DNA from: Lachnospira sp. UBA4346 | GTDB lineage: Bacteria; Bacillota; Clostridia; Lachnospirales; Lachnospiraceae | Reading direction: 5' to 3' | Length of the DNA stretch: 64,000 bases | NCBI GenBank assembly: GCA_002394205.1 | Contig: DGTC01000043.1 | Coordinates: 11,017-75,016, forward strand | Part shown: one piece after another, positions 33,388-42,518 of the stretch | Numbering within the stretch: position 1 is the stretch's first letter | How the letters are laid out: each line of letters starts with the position of its first letter | Program-made: the position numbers and the translations under genes | Notes under the pieces: generated by a model | The model's database searches: none | The model's input: the letters and a program-made list of their open reading frames with translations, nothing else | Told to the model about the DNA's origin: nothing

Positions 33388-34797
33388 TCAATTTATGTAT
33401 AAGAATTTTTGTAATATACGGTACAAATAGTACGAAAAGGTTAGCTTATCAATATCATTTGCCGGATATATGGGCAGAGAGGTATACAGTGTGTCATTGA
33501 TATATATATTTGCAGAGCCTACGGGAGTATTTTGACGAATTGGGGCAGAGAGAACATCAGGAATGTCATAAGTAATCTGAATGGTATCATTTGCACTCAG
33601 TAAAAGTCCGCAGGAATCTTTTAGAACGAGTGGAGCTTCTGTCTGCAAAGCGTTTACGACAGGCATTGTACGCAAATGGGATTCCGGAGAAAGGAGTGTC
33701 TGATAAAAGAAGTTATTGCGTGCCCAATCTAAGAGCAGGCGGCAGTCTTTCCATTTGTAAGTTTTATTGTTTGGCCAGCCACAGGCGAGTAAAGCGACGA
33801 TAAAAGTTCTGCCATCAGCCTGATAAGCGCATACATAGCAATATCCGGCGTTATTTGTAAAACCGGTTTTTCCGGTCAGAATGTTGTCGTACATATCTAA
33901 AAATGCATTTGCATTGCTAACCGTATAGGAAATTCCTTTTTCATAAGGCTTGTTTTGAGAATCGTTTACGATATAGGAAGTAAATGTATGCTGCCGGGTG
34001 CGTGTTATTTTTATAAAGTCATTATTCTGTATACAGTATGCAAGTATCATACATAATTCTTTGGCAGTTGTAGAATGGGTTCCATTGTCATCAGCGGCAT
34101 CAAGACCATTAGGTGTGACAAAATGTGTAGAAACACAGCCTAACTGACTGGCTTTTTCATTCATGAGTGTTGTAAATACGGAAACGAGAACCTTGCTGTC
34201 TTCTATAGACAAAGAACTTAGAAATGAGGAATCGTTGTTATAGTGGTCAGCAAGAAAAGAAAGATTGGCAGTATAAGCGGCAAGCTGTGTGGGTGCAGTG
34301 TCAGAGAGATGACACAGATATGTATAAGCGACATTTTCTGCAATGATGACAGCAGTATCATTGTGCGATTTCAGCATAAGAGAATAGAGCAGATCATTTA
34401 AAACAAAACGTTCGCCACGGGTTGCGTTTAATTGAACGTCAGGCATGGAAGCAGCGTATTTGCTGGTAGTACATACATAGTCAGCAGGGGCATATTCGAG
34501 TGCAATGACACAAGTCATAATTTTTGTGGTGCTTGCCATTGGAACCGGGGTGTCGGATTGTTTGCCATAGAGCAGACGATTATTATCACCGTCAAGAATG
34601 GCAGCATATTTTGCATGTAATGAATTGTCATTGACGGATGTTGTCATTTGTTTTTGTGTCGGATACAGTATTTCCGAATGGTGCGGACAATTATTGAAGC
34701 CGAAGATGATTTTCGTTTTGAACAACTGGATAGAAAGTAAGGGGATTGTCAGAAAAATAACAAGAAACAGAACTCGTTTTTTATAGCAAAATGGCAT
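33388..34797 (-). CDS. D-alanyl-D-alanine carboxypeptidase (DacF/DacB-like)
   Basis: Class C low-molecular-mass PBPs trim the terminal D-Ala from peptidoglycan stem peptides. A signal/anchor segment (about 8-27, RVLFLVIFLTIPLLSIQLF) precedes the serine peptidase domain with SxxK as MASTTKIM, SxN as LKSHNDTAV and KTG as LTGKTGFTN. The 469-residue product starts at ATG 34797, chosen because AAGGAG lies upstream; a longer reading would lack this site and a sensible signal peptide. The gene is divergent from spoIIIAA, so a role in spore cortex modification like DacB/DacF is possible but not shown by the sequence. Confidence 0.9.
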   Translation of the reverse strand: MPFCYKKRVLFLVIFLTIPLLSIQLFKTKIIFGFNNCPHHSEILYPTQKQMTTSVNDNSLHAKYAAILDGDNNRLLYGKQSDTPVPMASTTKIMTCVIALEYAPADYVCTTSKYAASMPDVQLNATRGERFVLNDLLYSLMLKSHNDTAVIIAENVAYTYLCHLSDTAPTQLAAYTANLSFLADHYNNDSSFLSSLSIEDSKVLVSVFTTLMNEKASQLGCVSTHFVTPNGLDAADDNGTHSTTAKELCMILAYCIQNNDFIKITRTRQHTFTSYIVNDSQNKPYEKGISYTVSNANAFLDMYDNILTGKTGFTNNAGYCYVCAYQADGRTFIVALLACGWPNNKTYKWKDCRLLLDWARNNFFYQTLLSPESHLRTMPVVNALQTEAPLVLKDSCGLLLSANDTIQITYDIPDVLSAPIRQNTPVGSANIYINDTLYTSLPIYPANDIDKLTFSYYLYRILQKFLYIN

Positions 34798-34879
34798 AAA
34801 AACTCCTTTGATTCTGAAAGAAATAACTTTGATAGAACTATATGACAATGCGGGAAAAGATATGTTTGCAAAATCATAG

Positions 34880-34908
34880 GTATAGGAGAGATAAATTTTA
34901 CATATATT
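34880..34908 (+). promoter_or_regulatory. Possible sigma-E-type promoter for spoIIIA
   Basis: CATATATT (34901-34908) resembles the sigma-E -10 consensus CATACAnT, with GTATAGG (34880-34886) at the 14-base spacing expected for -35. The -35 match is weak. Sigma-E control of spoIIIA is known from B. subtilis. Confidence 0.35.
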
Positions 34909-34929
34909 GAAAAGAAAGAAGGTGGAAAT

Positions 34930-35844
34930 GTGGGACAAATACAACATCATATAACAGAATTATATCGGATTTTGCCAGAACGGTTTCGAGATAGAGTCAA
35001 TTTGCAGGAAAGTACGGAGATTCGTATGCGTGTCAGGCAGCCGTTAATTGTTGAAACAAATACAAAAGAATATGTATATACGGATTGTATTATACAAAAA
35101 GAAGATATTCAGGAGTGCCTGCAATATGCCAGTGAGTATTCGATTTATGCATTTCAGGAGAACATCAGGCAGGGGTTTCTTACCATACAGGGAGGGCACA
35201 GAATCGGTGTATGCGGACAAGTTATTATCCAAAATCAAAAGATTCAGTTACAGCAAAATATCAGCTTCTTAAACATTCGTGTGGCGCATGAAATAATAGG
35301 GTGTGCCGATGAAGTTATGTCATTTTTATATGAAGGCGGACTTGCGCATACGTTAATATTGTCACCGCCCGGCTGCGGTAAGACGACTATTCTGCGGGAT
35401 ATTATTGTACATTTATCAAACGGTTGGGGCGGACATGCCGGAAAACGTGTTGCAGTAGTGGATGAACGTTCAGAAATTGCTGCGTGTCATCAGGGAGTTC
35501 CGCAGAATCAGATGGGTATCAGAACGGATGTAATTGATAATTGTCCGAAAGCAGAAGGAATTCGACTGTTGGTCCGAGCAATGAATCCGGAGATTATTGC
35601 AGTTGATGAAATAGGAACTGCGCAGGATGCAGAGGCGATTGTATACAGTATTCGTACCGGTTGTGTGATGATTGGAACAGTGCATGCAGAAAGTGTTGCA
35701 CAGGCACAGGAAAACCCGATGCTGCATCATCTGATTTCTCCGTCGCTATTTTCAAAATGTATTGTTTTGGATGATACAAAAGAAAAGGGGCATGTACAGT
35801 ACTGTGTGGATTTGAAGCACAAAAACAGAACGGAAAACATATAA
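34930..35844 (+). CDS. spoIIIAA: Stage III sporulation protein AA (ATPase)
   Basis: SpoIIIAA is the mother-cell secretion-type ATPase that powers or assembles the SpoIIIA-SpoIIQ channel. The 304-residue protein has Walker A PPGCGKTTIL (Gly148 to Thr153), Walker B-like IIAVDEIGTAQDAEAI, and the signature VDERSEIAA. The GTG at 34930 is used, with AGAAGGTGG upstream. It heads a complete AA-AH operon with short gaps. Confidence 0.96.
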   Translation: MGQIQHHITELYRILPERFRDRVNLQESTEIRMRVRQPLIVETNTKEYVYTDCIIQKEDIQECLQYASEYSIYAFQENIRQGFLTIQGGHRIGVCGQVIIQNQKIQLQQNISFLNIRVAHEIIGCADEVMSFLYEGGLAHTLILSPPGCGKTTILRDIIVHLSNGWGGHAGKRVAVVDERSEIAACHQGVPQNQMGIRTDVIDNCPKAEGIRLLVRAMNPEIIAVDEIGTAQDAEAIVYSIRTGCVMIGTVHAESVAQAQENPMLHHLISPSLFSKCIVLDDTKEKGHVQYCVDLKHKNRTENI

Positions 35845-35858
35845 AATAAAAATTAGAA

Positions 35859-36395
35859 ATGGAGCAATCAATGATACTTCGAATAATGGGTGCGGTATTC
35901 GTGCTTGTTGGAATGACTTATGCCGGAGTTCTGGCGATTTACAGGATGCAGGTAAGGCTGGCATGTTTACAGGCGTTTGAAACGTCATTTGTATTTATGC
36001 AGCAGGAATTACAGTTTGCACAAATACGCATGGCACAGGTTTGTATACATATAGCAGAGGCAATTCAGAATCAAATTGTTAGAGAATTTTATAAAGAATT
36101 TGCAGCACAATTACAGAGTAAAGAAAAGCAGAAATTTTCGCAGCTTTGGATATGGAAAATTCGGGAATGTCAGAAGCAGGCATACCTGACGGCAGCGGAC
36201 ATTACGATTTTATCAGAGGTGGGGGCGATTCCATTTTGTCTGGATGGAGCAGCACAGGCAAAAATGATTGGACAAGTAGATGAACATTTAAAACGGCATA
36301 CAGAAGCGCTGCGAATACAGATAGAGCAGAAGAGAAAGCTGTATCAGTACGGTGGGGCAATAGCGGGCGTATTTATTGTGATTTTATTATTGTAA
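35859..36395 (+). CDS. spoIIIAB: Stage III sporulation protein AB
   Basis: SpoIIIAB is a mother-cell membrane protein related to type II secretion GspF-like components. The 178 residues have an N-terminal hydrophobic segment (ILRIMGAVFVLVGMTYAGVLA), a long helical middle with Gln-rich sequence, and a C-terminal transmembrane segment (GGAIAGVFIVILLL), the usual topology. It follows spoIIIAA by 14 bases. Confidence 0.94.
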   Translation: MEQSMILRIMGAVFVLVGMTYAGVLAIYRMQVRLACLQAFETSFVFMQQELQFAQIRMAQVCIHIAEAIQNQIVREFYKEFAAQLQSKEKQKFSQLWIWKIRECQKQAYLTAADITILSEVGAIPFCLDGAAQAKMIGQVDEHLKRHTEALRIQIEQKRKLYQYGGAIAGVFIVILLL

Positions 36396-36408
36396 AGAGG
36401 GTGGCGTT

Positions 36409-36603
36409 ATGGAGGTTGGTCTAATTTTTAAAATAGCAGCAGTCGGGATTTTAGTATCAGTACTGAGTCAGGTGCTCAAACACAGTGGCAGGGAGGAACA
36501 GGCGTTTTTGACAAGTCTGGCAGGATTGCTGCTGGTATTGTATTGGATAGTTCCGTATATTGCAGATTTATTTGAAACAATGAAAAGGATGTTTGCGTTA
36601 TAG
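36409..36603 (+). CDS. spoIIIAC: Stage III sporulation protein AC
   Basis: A 64-residue protein with two hydrophobic helices (IFKIAAVGILVSVLSQVL and SLAGLLLVLYWIVPYI) joined by the conserved HSGREEQAF loop, typical of SpoIIIAC. It is part of the mother-cell membrane complex. GAGG precedes ATG 36409. Confidence 0.94.
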   Translation: MEVGLIFKIAAVGILVSVLSQVLKHSGREEQAFLTSLAGLLLVLYWIVPYIADLFETMKRMFAL

Positions 36604-36620
36604 AGGAGATGTAAGAAAAT

Positions 36621-37007
36621 ATGGGGATTATCCGCGTTGTATTGCTAGCGATGGGAACAGTGTGTCTTGGTATGTTGTTAAAAAATACACAAAGTTCATT
36701 TGCAATGATGGTATCTTTTGCAGTTGGGATTTTAATATTTATATGGATTACAAAGTTAATGTCAGAAGTGCTGACACAATTTCAGGCATTACAGTCTTAT
36801 ACGACCATTCCGCCTAAATATATTGTGTTATTGCTGCGTGTGTTGGGAATTGCATATCTTACACAGTTTACAACAGATATCTGTCGGGAAAATGGATATA
36901 CAGCGGTGGCAGGTCAGGTTGAAAATTTTAGCAAGATTACGATAATGCTTTTAAGCATGCCAATGGTTATGAATCTGTTAGATATGGTATTGCGGTGTGT
37001 GTCGTGA
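36621..37007 (+). CDS. spoIIIAD: Stage III sporulation protein AD
   Basis: The 128-residue polytopic protein has four hydrophobic stretches and the conserved IPPKYIVLLLRVLGIAYLTQFTTDICRENGY segment in parts (YIVLLLRVLGIAYLTQF). It is the usual neighbour of SpoIIIAC, to which it is distantly related. Its stop overlaps the spoIIIAE start by one base. Confidence 0.94.
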   Translation: MGIIRVVLLAMGTVCLGMLLKNTQSSFAMMVSFAVGILIFIWITKLMSEVLTQFQALQSYTTIPPKYIVLLLRVLGIAYLTQFTTDICRENGYTAVAGQVENFSKITIMLLSMPMVMNLLDMVLRCVS

Positions 37008-38155
37008 TGAAAAGAAATAAAGTTATTTGTTTTATTTTTGGGGTTATACTCTTTATTTTTGCAGTCGGTGCGTTTCAGCAAGTGATTTATGCAATGAACG
37101 TCAGAGAAAATACAGATTTGCAGGAGAATTATACGGATGTTTATGATTTTACGCAAATAGATATTGCGGCAAAACGTGCAGGATATCAGGGCGATTTTAA
37201 ATCGTTGGTGCAGATGTTTTTACACAACAATGATAAAGGGCTTTTTGCAAACCTGGGAAATCAGGTGGTGACAACAATTGCACAAACTTGTCAATCGTAT
37301 CGGACTATGATTCTGCAGATTGTTGTGATGATTCTGTTTTCGGCTTTTTTAGCGTTATTTACACCGGAAATCAATCATAAACAAGTGTCAGAACTGGCAC
37401 AGATGACGATTGGATTGTCTTTAACAGGTGTTGTTTTGGTGGTGTTTATTCAGGAAACGAGACAGTGCGTACAGATTCTTGAACAGGTAAAAGCAGTGTA
37501 TCTTGCAGTGTTGCCGGTCTTTTTTTCGGCGGTGCTTGTGATGACAGGCGAAGTTAGTGTTGCGGTCTATCAGGAAATCATTGCGTTATGTTTACAGGTG
37601 GTTACTATTGTATTTGAAAAAGGATTTATTCGAATGAATCAGGCAGGACTTCTGCTTACAATGGCAGACAGTATTTCAGATAAGCCGCATTTTACAAAGG
37701 CCTCTAAAACGCTTTTTTGGCTTATCCGGTATGGATGTAAAGCAGCTTTTTTGGTATTTTCCGGTCTTACGGGGATAAAAGGTATGGGAGCACCGTTGGC
37801 AGAGGCGGTCAGAAAAAATGTATTTTTTAAGGCACTGCAGGCAATTCCGGTTATTGGAGATTCTGCGGAAAGTATTACGCAGGTTGTTACGGGAGGAAGT
37901 GCAATTGCCCGTAATGGAATTGGGATTGCAGCAATTAGTCTGATGATTATCACAACAGTTGTTCCCTTTATGAAAATGATTGTGACAGCGGGGATTTTTC
38001 GTATACTTGCGATATTGGCAGAGCCGTTGACAGATAAAAAGGTTGTGAATGTTTTAACAACTGCAAGTACGGCAATTGGATTACTTGCTCAAATTATTTT
38101 GACGACGGTATTGCTTTTTATGATGTTTATTGTATTGATTTGCAAAATGACATAA
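37007..38155 (+). CDS. spoIIIAE: Stage III sporulation protein AE
   Basis: SpoIIIAE is a multi-pass membrane protein of the mother-cell complex. An N-terminal signal-like segment (VICFIFGVILFIFAVGAF) is followed by a soluble stretch and about seven membrane helices. Conserved GLTGIKGMGAPLAEAVRKN and VIGDSAESITQVVTGGS are visible. ATG 37007 overlaps the spoIIIAD stop (TGATG) and gives 382 residues; an in-frame GTG at 36995 is less likely. Confidence 0.94.
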   Translation: MKRNKVICFIFGVILFIFAVGAFQQVIYAMNVRENTDLQENYTDVYDFTQIDIAAKRAGYQGDFKSLVQMFLHNNDKGLFANLGNQVVTTIAQTCQSYRTMILQIVVMILFSAFLALFTPEINHKQVSELAQMTIGLSLTGVVLVVFIQETRQCVQILEQVKAVYLAVLPVFFSAVLVMTGEVSVAVYQEIIALCLQVVTIVFEKGFIRMNQAGLLLTMADSISDKPHFTKASKTLFWLIRYGCKAAFLVFSGLTGIKGMGAPLAEAVRKNVFFKALQAIPVIGDSAESITQVVTGGSAIARNGIGIAAISLMIITTVVPFMKMIVTAGIFRILAILAEPLTDKKVVNVLTTASTAIGLLAQIILTTVLLFMMFIVLICKMT

Positions 38156-38179
38156 AGCGGTCAGGTGTGGAGAATGAAT

Positions 38180-38791
38180 ATGCAGAATTTTATGATATGG
38201 GCGAAACAAATATTTATACTCAGTATTCTTGTACAACTGATAAGACATCTGGTTTCTGGAAGTAAATATGACCGCTACTTAAATTATGTGGGAGGGCTGA
38301 TGATGGTAACGCTGACATTATGGCCGGTTGGAAAGCATTTTTTTACTGAAAATCTAATATCGGATGATTTATGGCGCAATCTGTCTTCGGATGCATTTTA
38401 TCAAAAAATACAGGCAGATACAAAAAAGCAGCAGCCGGATAATGACTGTGCGGCTGTGCAGCAGGTCAGTGCCTGTATGCAGCGTGATATACAGACATTT
38501 GCAAAGGAGGAGCAGCTGCTTACAGAGGATGTGCAAGTGGAAATTGATATGGATAAACAGAGTGAGACATATGGAAATATCAGGCAAATACAGATTTGGA
38601 TGACAGAAGGTACGGATACTGTTAAGCAGTATACGGAGACAGAATCAGATATAAAAATAGAACCGATAAAGGTTGAAAAGCCGTCGAAAGAGAAGGGAGA
38701 GGAGTGCGTTGATGACAAAACACAGAATCTGCGGCAAAAAATAGCACAATTTTACAGAGTGGATGAAAAAAATATTCACATTTATGAGTGA
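38180..38791 (+). CDS. spoIIIAF: Stage III sporulation protein AF
   Basis: SpoIIIAF has two N-terminal membrane helices (ILSILVQLIRHL and YVGGLMMVTLTLWPVGKH) and a soluble ring-building-motif domain that can form part of the channel. The soluble part contains the beta/alpha pattern VQVEIDMD and IRQIQIWM. ATG 38180 is chosen because GTGGAG lies seven bases before it; GTG 38165 and ATG 38174 are alternatives. Length is about 203 residues. The stop overlaps the spoIIIAG region. Confidence 0.88.
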   Translation: MQNFMIWAKQIFILSILVQLIRHLVSGSKYDRYLNYVGGLMMVTLTLWPVGKHFFTENLISDDLWRNLSSDAFYQKIQADTKKQQPDNDCAAVQQVSACMQRDIQTFAKEEQLLTEDVQVEIDMDKQSETYGNIRQIQIWMTEGTDTVKQYTETESDIKIEPIKVEKPSKEKGEECVDDKTQNLRQKIAQFYRVDEKNIHIYE

Positions 38792-38802
38792 AGGTGGCAG
38801 AA

Positions 38803-39417
38803 ATGAAATCAAAAAGAAATTTTAAAGAAATCATTACACATTTTATGAATAAATCGAAGAAAGATACAATAACAATAGTAGTACTTATAGGTATTTTGCT
38901 GCTGGTTATTACAATACCGACGAAGAAAGATACCGGGCAGAAAGGAAGTGATGGCTCTGTAGCGGCCGCATCGGAAAATGAAAACATAAGCGGAGAGAAT
39001 AAAGATACAGCTGAGAGTACAAAACAATATGAGACATATTTGGAAAAAAGAATTGTAGAAATATTAACAAAAACAGAAGGCGTTGGAAATGTCAAAGTTA
39101 TGGTAACGTTGAAGAATACGTCAGAAAAAATTCTTGCTGAAAATAAAGAAAGCAGCAATGAAGAATTAACAGAAACAGATGCGTCCGGTGGCAGCAGAAC
39201 ATCGAAAAAAGCGCAGGAAAATAGTCAAAAAGTTACCACACAGGATAAAAGCGGAAGCAGTCCTTATGTTACGGGGGAGACGATGCCGGAAGTGGAAGGT
39301 GTGGTTGTAGTTGCGCAAGGAGGAGGGGATGGAAGGGTAGCTGCAGATATTACGGCGGCCGTTGAAGCTCTTTTTGGAATTGCACCCCATAAAATCAAAG
39401 TTTTGAAAATGTCATAG
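38803..39417 (+). CDS. spoIIIAG: Stage III sporulation protein AG
   Basis: SpoIIIAG forms a large ring in the intermembrane space. A transmembrane helix (about 24-42, TITIVVLIGILLLVITIP) precedes an acidic linker and the ring-building domain with VGNVKVMVTLKNTSEKILAE. The C-terminus VEGVVVVAQGGGD is characteristic. ATG 38803 follows AAGGTGG; the upstream GTG at 38788 overlaps the spoIIIAF stop and cannot be excluded. About 204 residues. Confidence 0.94.
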   Translation: MKSKRNFKEIITHFMNKSKKDTITIVVLIGILLLVITIPTKKDTGQKGSDGSVAAASENENISGENKDTAESTKQYETYLEKRIVEILTKTEGVGNVKVMVTLKNTSEKILAENKESSNEELTETDASGGSRTSKKAQENSQKVTTQDKSGSSPYVTGETMPEVEGVVVVAQGGGDGRVAADITAAVEALFGIAPHKIKVLKMS

Positions 39418-39435
39418 TTTAGATTGGAGGTTCAT

Positions 39436-40038
39436 GTGAAAAAGATTAAAAAGAACCAGATTATTATTACGGCATTTGCGATAATGATTGCAATTGCAGG
39501 ATATATTAATTATACAGGAAGTCTTTCAGATATTATATCTGTGCAGGATGTTGCAAATACAAATGTAGTAAATGAGGATTTAGAAGATGAAAAACTTGCA
39601 TCGAACGAAGTGGATGAGTCAGCATTAGAACAAAGTCTTACGGAGCCGGGAAGTGCAGTTCTTACTTCATCAAATGCAATAAATACGGCAATTGTATCAG
39701 AAGCAAAATTAGGCAGGGAACAGATCCGGGCAAAGAATAAAGAATCACTTCTTGAAATTGTGAATAATGCATCTTTATCTGATGCAGCAAAGGCGGATGC
39801 GGTAAATAAACTTGCAAACATTACGGAAAACTCAGAAAAAGAAATCGCAGCAGAACTGTTGTTGGAAGCAAAAGGGTTTCAGGATGTTGTTGTATCTGTA
39901 ATGAATGACAGCGTAGATGTCGTTGTGGGGAAAGCAACATTAACGGATTCGGAACGTGCCCAGATAGAAGATATTGTAAAAAGAAAGACACAGATGAGTG
40001 CAGATAAAATTACGATTAATGTATGCAATCCGCAGTAA
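39436..40038 (+). CDS. spoIIIAH: Stage III sporulation protein AH
   Basis: SpoIIIAH crosses the mother-cell membrane and binds SpoIIQ from the forespore. A basic N-terminus (MKKIKKNQ) and one transmembrane helix (IIITAFAIMIAIAGYINY) lead to the ring-building domain, with AAELLLEAKGFQDVVVSV and a typical ending. GTG 39436 lies five bases after GGAGG and is preferred to the upstream TTG. Product 200 residues. It closes the operon. Confidence 0.94.
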   Translation: MKKIKKNQIIITAFAIMIAIAGYINYTGSLSDIISVQDVANTNVVNEDLEDEKLASNEVDESALEQSLTEPGSAVLTSSNAINTAIVSEAKLGREQIRAKNKESLLEIVNNASLSDAAKADAVNKLANITENSEKEIAAELLLEAKGFQDVVVSVMNDSVDVVVGKATLTDSERAQIEDIVKRKTQMSADKITINVCNPQ

Positions 40039-40081
40039 ATCAGATATTGAAAGGCAAATTTACAGACTGGCAAATAAATGT

Positions 40082-40110
40082 TTGCATTATATCAAAGGAT
40101 TGGGTATAAT
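40082..40110 (+). promoter_or_regulatory. Sigma-A promoter for asp23
   Basis: TTGCAT (40082-40087) and TATAAT (40105-40110) are spaced by 17 bases, 60 bases before the asp23 start. Confidence 0.75.
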
Positions 40111-40169
40111 GTTACATATATGATGTAATCATTATGAAGGAATCGTAAAATACGATAGGAGGTTATCTT

Positions 40170-40556
40170 ATGACTAAGGAATTCGAAGATAGAGGAACGA
40201 ATTATACAATACAGGAAGATGTAAATATCGGTGAAGTTAAGATTGCAGATGAAGTTGTAGCAATTATTGCCGGTCTTGCAGCGACTGAGATTGAAGGCGT
40301 TGAATCAATGGCAGGAAACATTACGAATGAATTGGTAAGCAAGCTGGGAATGAAGAATCTGTCAAAGGGTGTTAAGATTGCAGTAGAAGACAGACATGTC
40401 AGCGTTGCCCTTGCATTGAATGTAAAGTATGGCTATGAGATTCCTGAGATTTCAAAGAAGGTTCAGGAAAAGGTAAAATCAGCCATTGAAACAATGACAG
40501 GTTTGGAAGTAACAGCAGTAAATATTCGCATTGCAACAGTAAATATGGATGCGTAA
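40170..40556 (+). CDS. Asp23/Gls24 family envelope stress response protein
   Basis: The 128-residue protein shows the Asp23 fold: ISVADEVVAIIAGLAATEIEG-type helix (here IADEVVAIIAGLAATEIEGV), GVKIAVEDRHVSVALALNVKYG, and a C-terminal helix followed by VTAVNIRIATVNM. In staphylococci Asp23 lies under the membrane and its loss induces cell-wall stress genes. Placement before nusB is standard in Firmicutes (YqhY). Own promoter; the ribosome binding site is AGGAGG. A YqhY-like link to lipid metabolism is known in B. subtilis and only inferred here. Confidence 0.93.
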   Translation: MTKEFEDRGTNYTIQEDVNIGEVKIADEVVAIIAGLAATEIEGVESMAGNITNELVSKLGMKNLSKGVKIAVEDRHVSVALALNVKYGYEIPEISKKVQEKVKSAIETMTGLEVTAVNIRIATVNMDA

Positions 40557-40723
40557 CAGCAACCGGTAATAGATGCAGAAAAGACTGGCATATCGCTTGG
40601 AATAGGGGTATGGCAGTCTTGTCTGCGCTTAATGAATGAGAAGTATATGAACACAGCATACGTATCTGCGTATCTTTGTTGCATATTTGTCAATAAAATA
40701 CAAAACAATTGGAGAGAATAATA

Positions 40724-41122
40724 ATGACAAGATCTACAATCAGAGAACATATTTTCAAATTACTTTTTCGTGTGGAATTCCATGAGACACATGAATTTGA
40801 AGGACAGGTACGTCTCTATATGGAAGATTATCCATCTATGAAAGAGGAAGACAGAACATATATTACAGATAAGGCAATAGAAGTTGCTTCATTAATTCCG
40901 GAAATCGATGAAAAAATTAACGAAGTATCAGAAGGCTGGCCGGTAATAAGATTAGGAAAGGCAGAACTTGCAATTATGCGTCTTGCAGTTTATGAAATGT
41001 TATATGATGATGATATTCCGGTAAATGTTGCAATCAATGAAGCAGTAGAATTAGCAAAGCAGTATGGAGCAGACAGTGCACCATCCTTTATTAATGGTGT
41101 ATTAGCAAAGTTGGTAAAATAA
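40724..41122 (+). CDS. nusB: Transcription antitermination factor NusB
   Basis: NusB, with S10/NusE, binds boxA RNA to permit antitermination of rRNA operons. The all-helical 132-residue protein has TRSTIREHIFKLLFRVEF, WPVIRLGKAELAIMRLAVYEM and the conserved VAINEAVELAKQYGADSAPSFINGVL. ATG 40724 with GGAGAG upstream is preferred to the in-frame TTG at 40709. xseA follows with no gap. Confidence 0.95.
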   Translation: MTRSTIREHIFKLLFRVEFHETHEFEGQVRLYMEDYPSMKEEDRTYITDKAIEVASLIPEIDEKINEVSEGWPVIRLGKAELAIMRLAVYEMLYDDDIPVNVAINEAVELAKQYGADSAPSFINGVLAKLVK

Positions 41123-42337
41123 ATGGCAACAGTATATTCTGTAGGACAGATTAATTCTTATATTCGAAATATGTTTGAACAGGATTTTGTACTTGGACAT
41201 ATTTCAATACGTGGAGAAATTTCAAATTGTAAATATCATACATCCGGTCATGTTTATTTTACATTGAAAGATGAAACCGGTACGTTATCAGCAATCATGT
41301 TTGCAGCGAATGTTGCAAAGTTATCATTTCGTATGGAAAATGGGATGCAGGTGGTTGTAACCGGTAAAGTTACGGTTTACGCAAGAGATGGAAAATATCA
41401 GTTATATGCCCAGACGGTTGAACAGGATGGAATCGGTGATTTGTATCAAAAATTTGCACAACTGAAGGATGAGTATGAGCAAATGGGATATTTTGCGCCG
41501 GAATACAAAAGAGTAATCCCAAAGTATGCAAAAAGAATAGGGATAGTTACGGCTCAGACAGGGGCGGCAATTCATGATATTATGAATATTTCATATCGTA
41601 GAAATCCATATGTTCAGTTAATATTATATCCTGCATTGGTGCAGGGAGCTATGGCAAAGGATAGTATTGTACGTGGAATTGATGTGTTAGACAGAATGAA
41701 TCTGGATGTAATTATTGTCGGACGTGGAGGCGGTTCAATAGAGGATTTGTGGGCATTTAATGAGCCGGTTGTTGTAGAAGCAATTTTTAATGCACACACG
41801 CCGATTATATCCGCAGTTGGCCATGAGACGGATTTTACCATTGCAGATTTCGTGGCGGATATGCGGGCTCCGACACCGTCGGCAGCGGCAGAATTGGCAG
41901 TTGCCCGTTTGTCAGATACAGAAGATATGATTATGGCGTATACGCAGACGTTATACAGAATGATTGATGAAAAAGTGCAGCAGTATCGCTATAATCTCAA
42001 TATGAAAGCGATGCGTCTGGAATATCTGAATCCGGCCAATCAGGTCAATGAAAAGCGACAGTATCTGCTCAATGCGGAAGAACGATTACAGATGCTGATG
42101 CAGCAGAAATATAAAGATAACAGACATCGTTTGGAAATGTATGCTTCCAGACTGCATGGGGTGTCCCCTTTGTTAAAATTAAGTCAGGGATATGCGTATA
42201 TTCAGAATGAAGAAGGAAAGCGTATATCGTCTGTTCAGAATATAAATACAGACGATGTTGTACAGATATATGTAAAAGATGGTGCAATGAAAGCACGGAT
42301 TGTAGAGGTGACAGATGGCAAAGGCACAGACACTTGA
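41123..42337 (+). CDS. xseA: Exodeoxyribonuclease VII large subunit
   Basis: XseA with several XseB subunits degrades single-stranded DNA. The N-terminal OB domain (about 1-100, with GEISNCKYHTSGHVYFTLKD) precedes the catalytic core with IGIVTAQTGAAIHD, VIIVGRGGGSIEDLWAFN and SAVGHETDFTIADFVAD. The coiled-coil region binds XseB, and the C-terminal SPLLKLSQGYAYI is typical. Length 404. It begins directly after the nusB stop and overlaps xseB by 23 bases. Confidence 0.97.
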   Translation: MATVYSVGQINSYIRNMFEQDFVLGHISIRGEISNCKYHTSGHVYFTLKDETGTLSAIMFAANVAKLSFRMENGMQVVVTGKVTVYARDGKYQLYAQTVEQDGIGDLYQKFAQLKDEYEQMGYFAPEYKRVIPKYAKRIGIVTAQTGAAIHDIMNISYRRNPYVQLILYPALVQGAMAKDSIVRGIDVLDRMNLDVIIVGRGGGSIEDLWAFNEPVVVEAIFNAHTPIISAVGHETDFTIADFVADMRAPTPSAAAELAVARLSDTEDMIMAYTQTLYRMIDEKVQQYRYNLNMKAMRLEYLNPANQVNEKRQYLLNAEERLQMLMQQKYKDNRHRLEMYASRLHGVSPLLKLSQGYAYIQNEEGKRISSVQNINTDDVVQIYVKDGAMKARIVEVTDGKGTDT

Positions 42338-42518
42338 ACAGTCATTTCAAAAATTAGATGAAATATTGTCAATGTTAGAGGACTCTAACTTGTCATTGGA
42401 TGAGTCCTTGAAGCTGTATAATGAAGGAATGAAGCTGATAAAGAGCAGTAATCAGCAATTAGATAAGGTCGAGAAACAAATCGTGATACTAAATGATGGA
42501 GAGGAAGAACTTTCATGA
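42315..42518 (+). CDS. xseB: Exodeoxyribonuclease VII small subunit
   Basis: A 67-residue helical-hairpin protein with LEQSFQKLDEILSMLEDSN and LSLDESLKLYNEGMKLIKSS, the XseB family pattern. It coats the coiled coil of XseA. It overlaps xseA upstream and ispA downstream (4 bases), so all three are translationally coupled. Confidence 0.95.
   Translation: MAKAQTLEQSFQKLDEILSMLEDSNLSLDESLKLYNEGMKLIKSSNQQLDKVEKQIVILNDGEEELS

Noticed and set aside
40572..40618. Hairpin AAGACTGG...GGCAGTCTT between asp23 and nusB as a terminator
   Set aside because: The stem has an internal mismatch and no T run follows, so read-through into nusB is likely.
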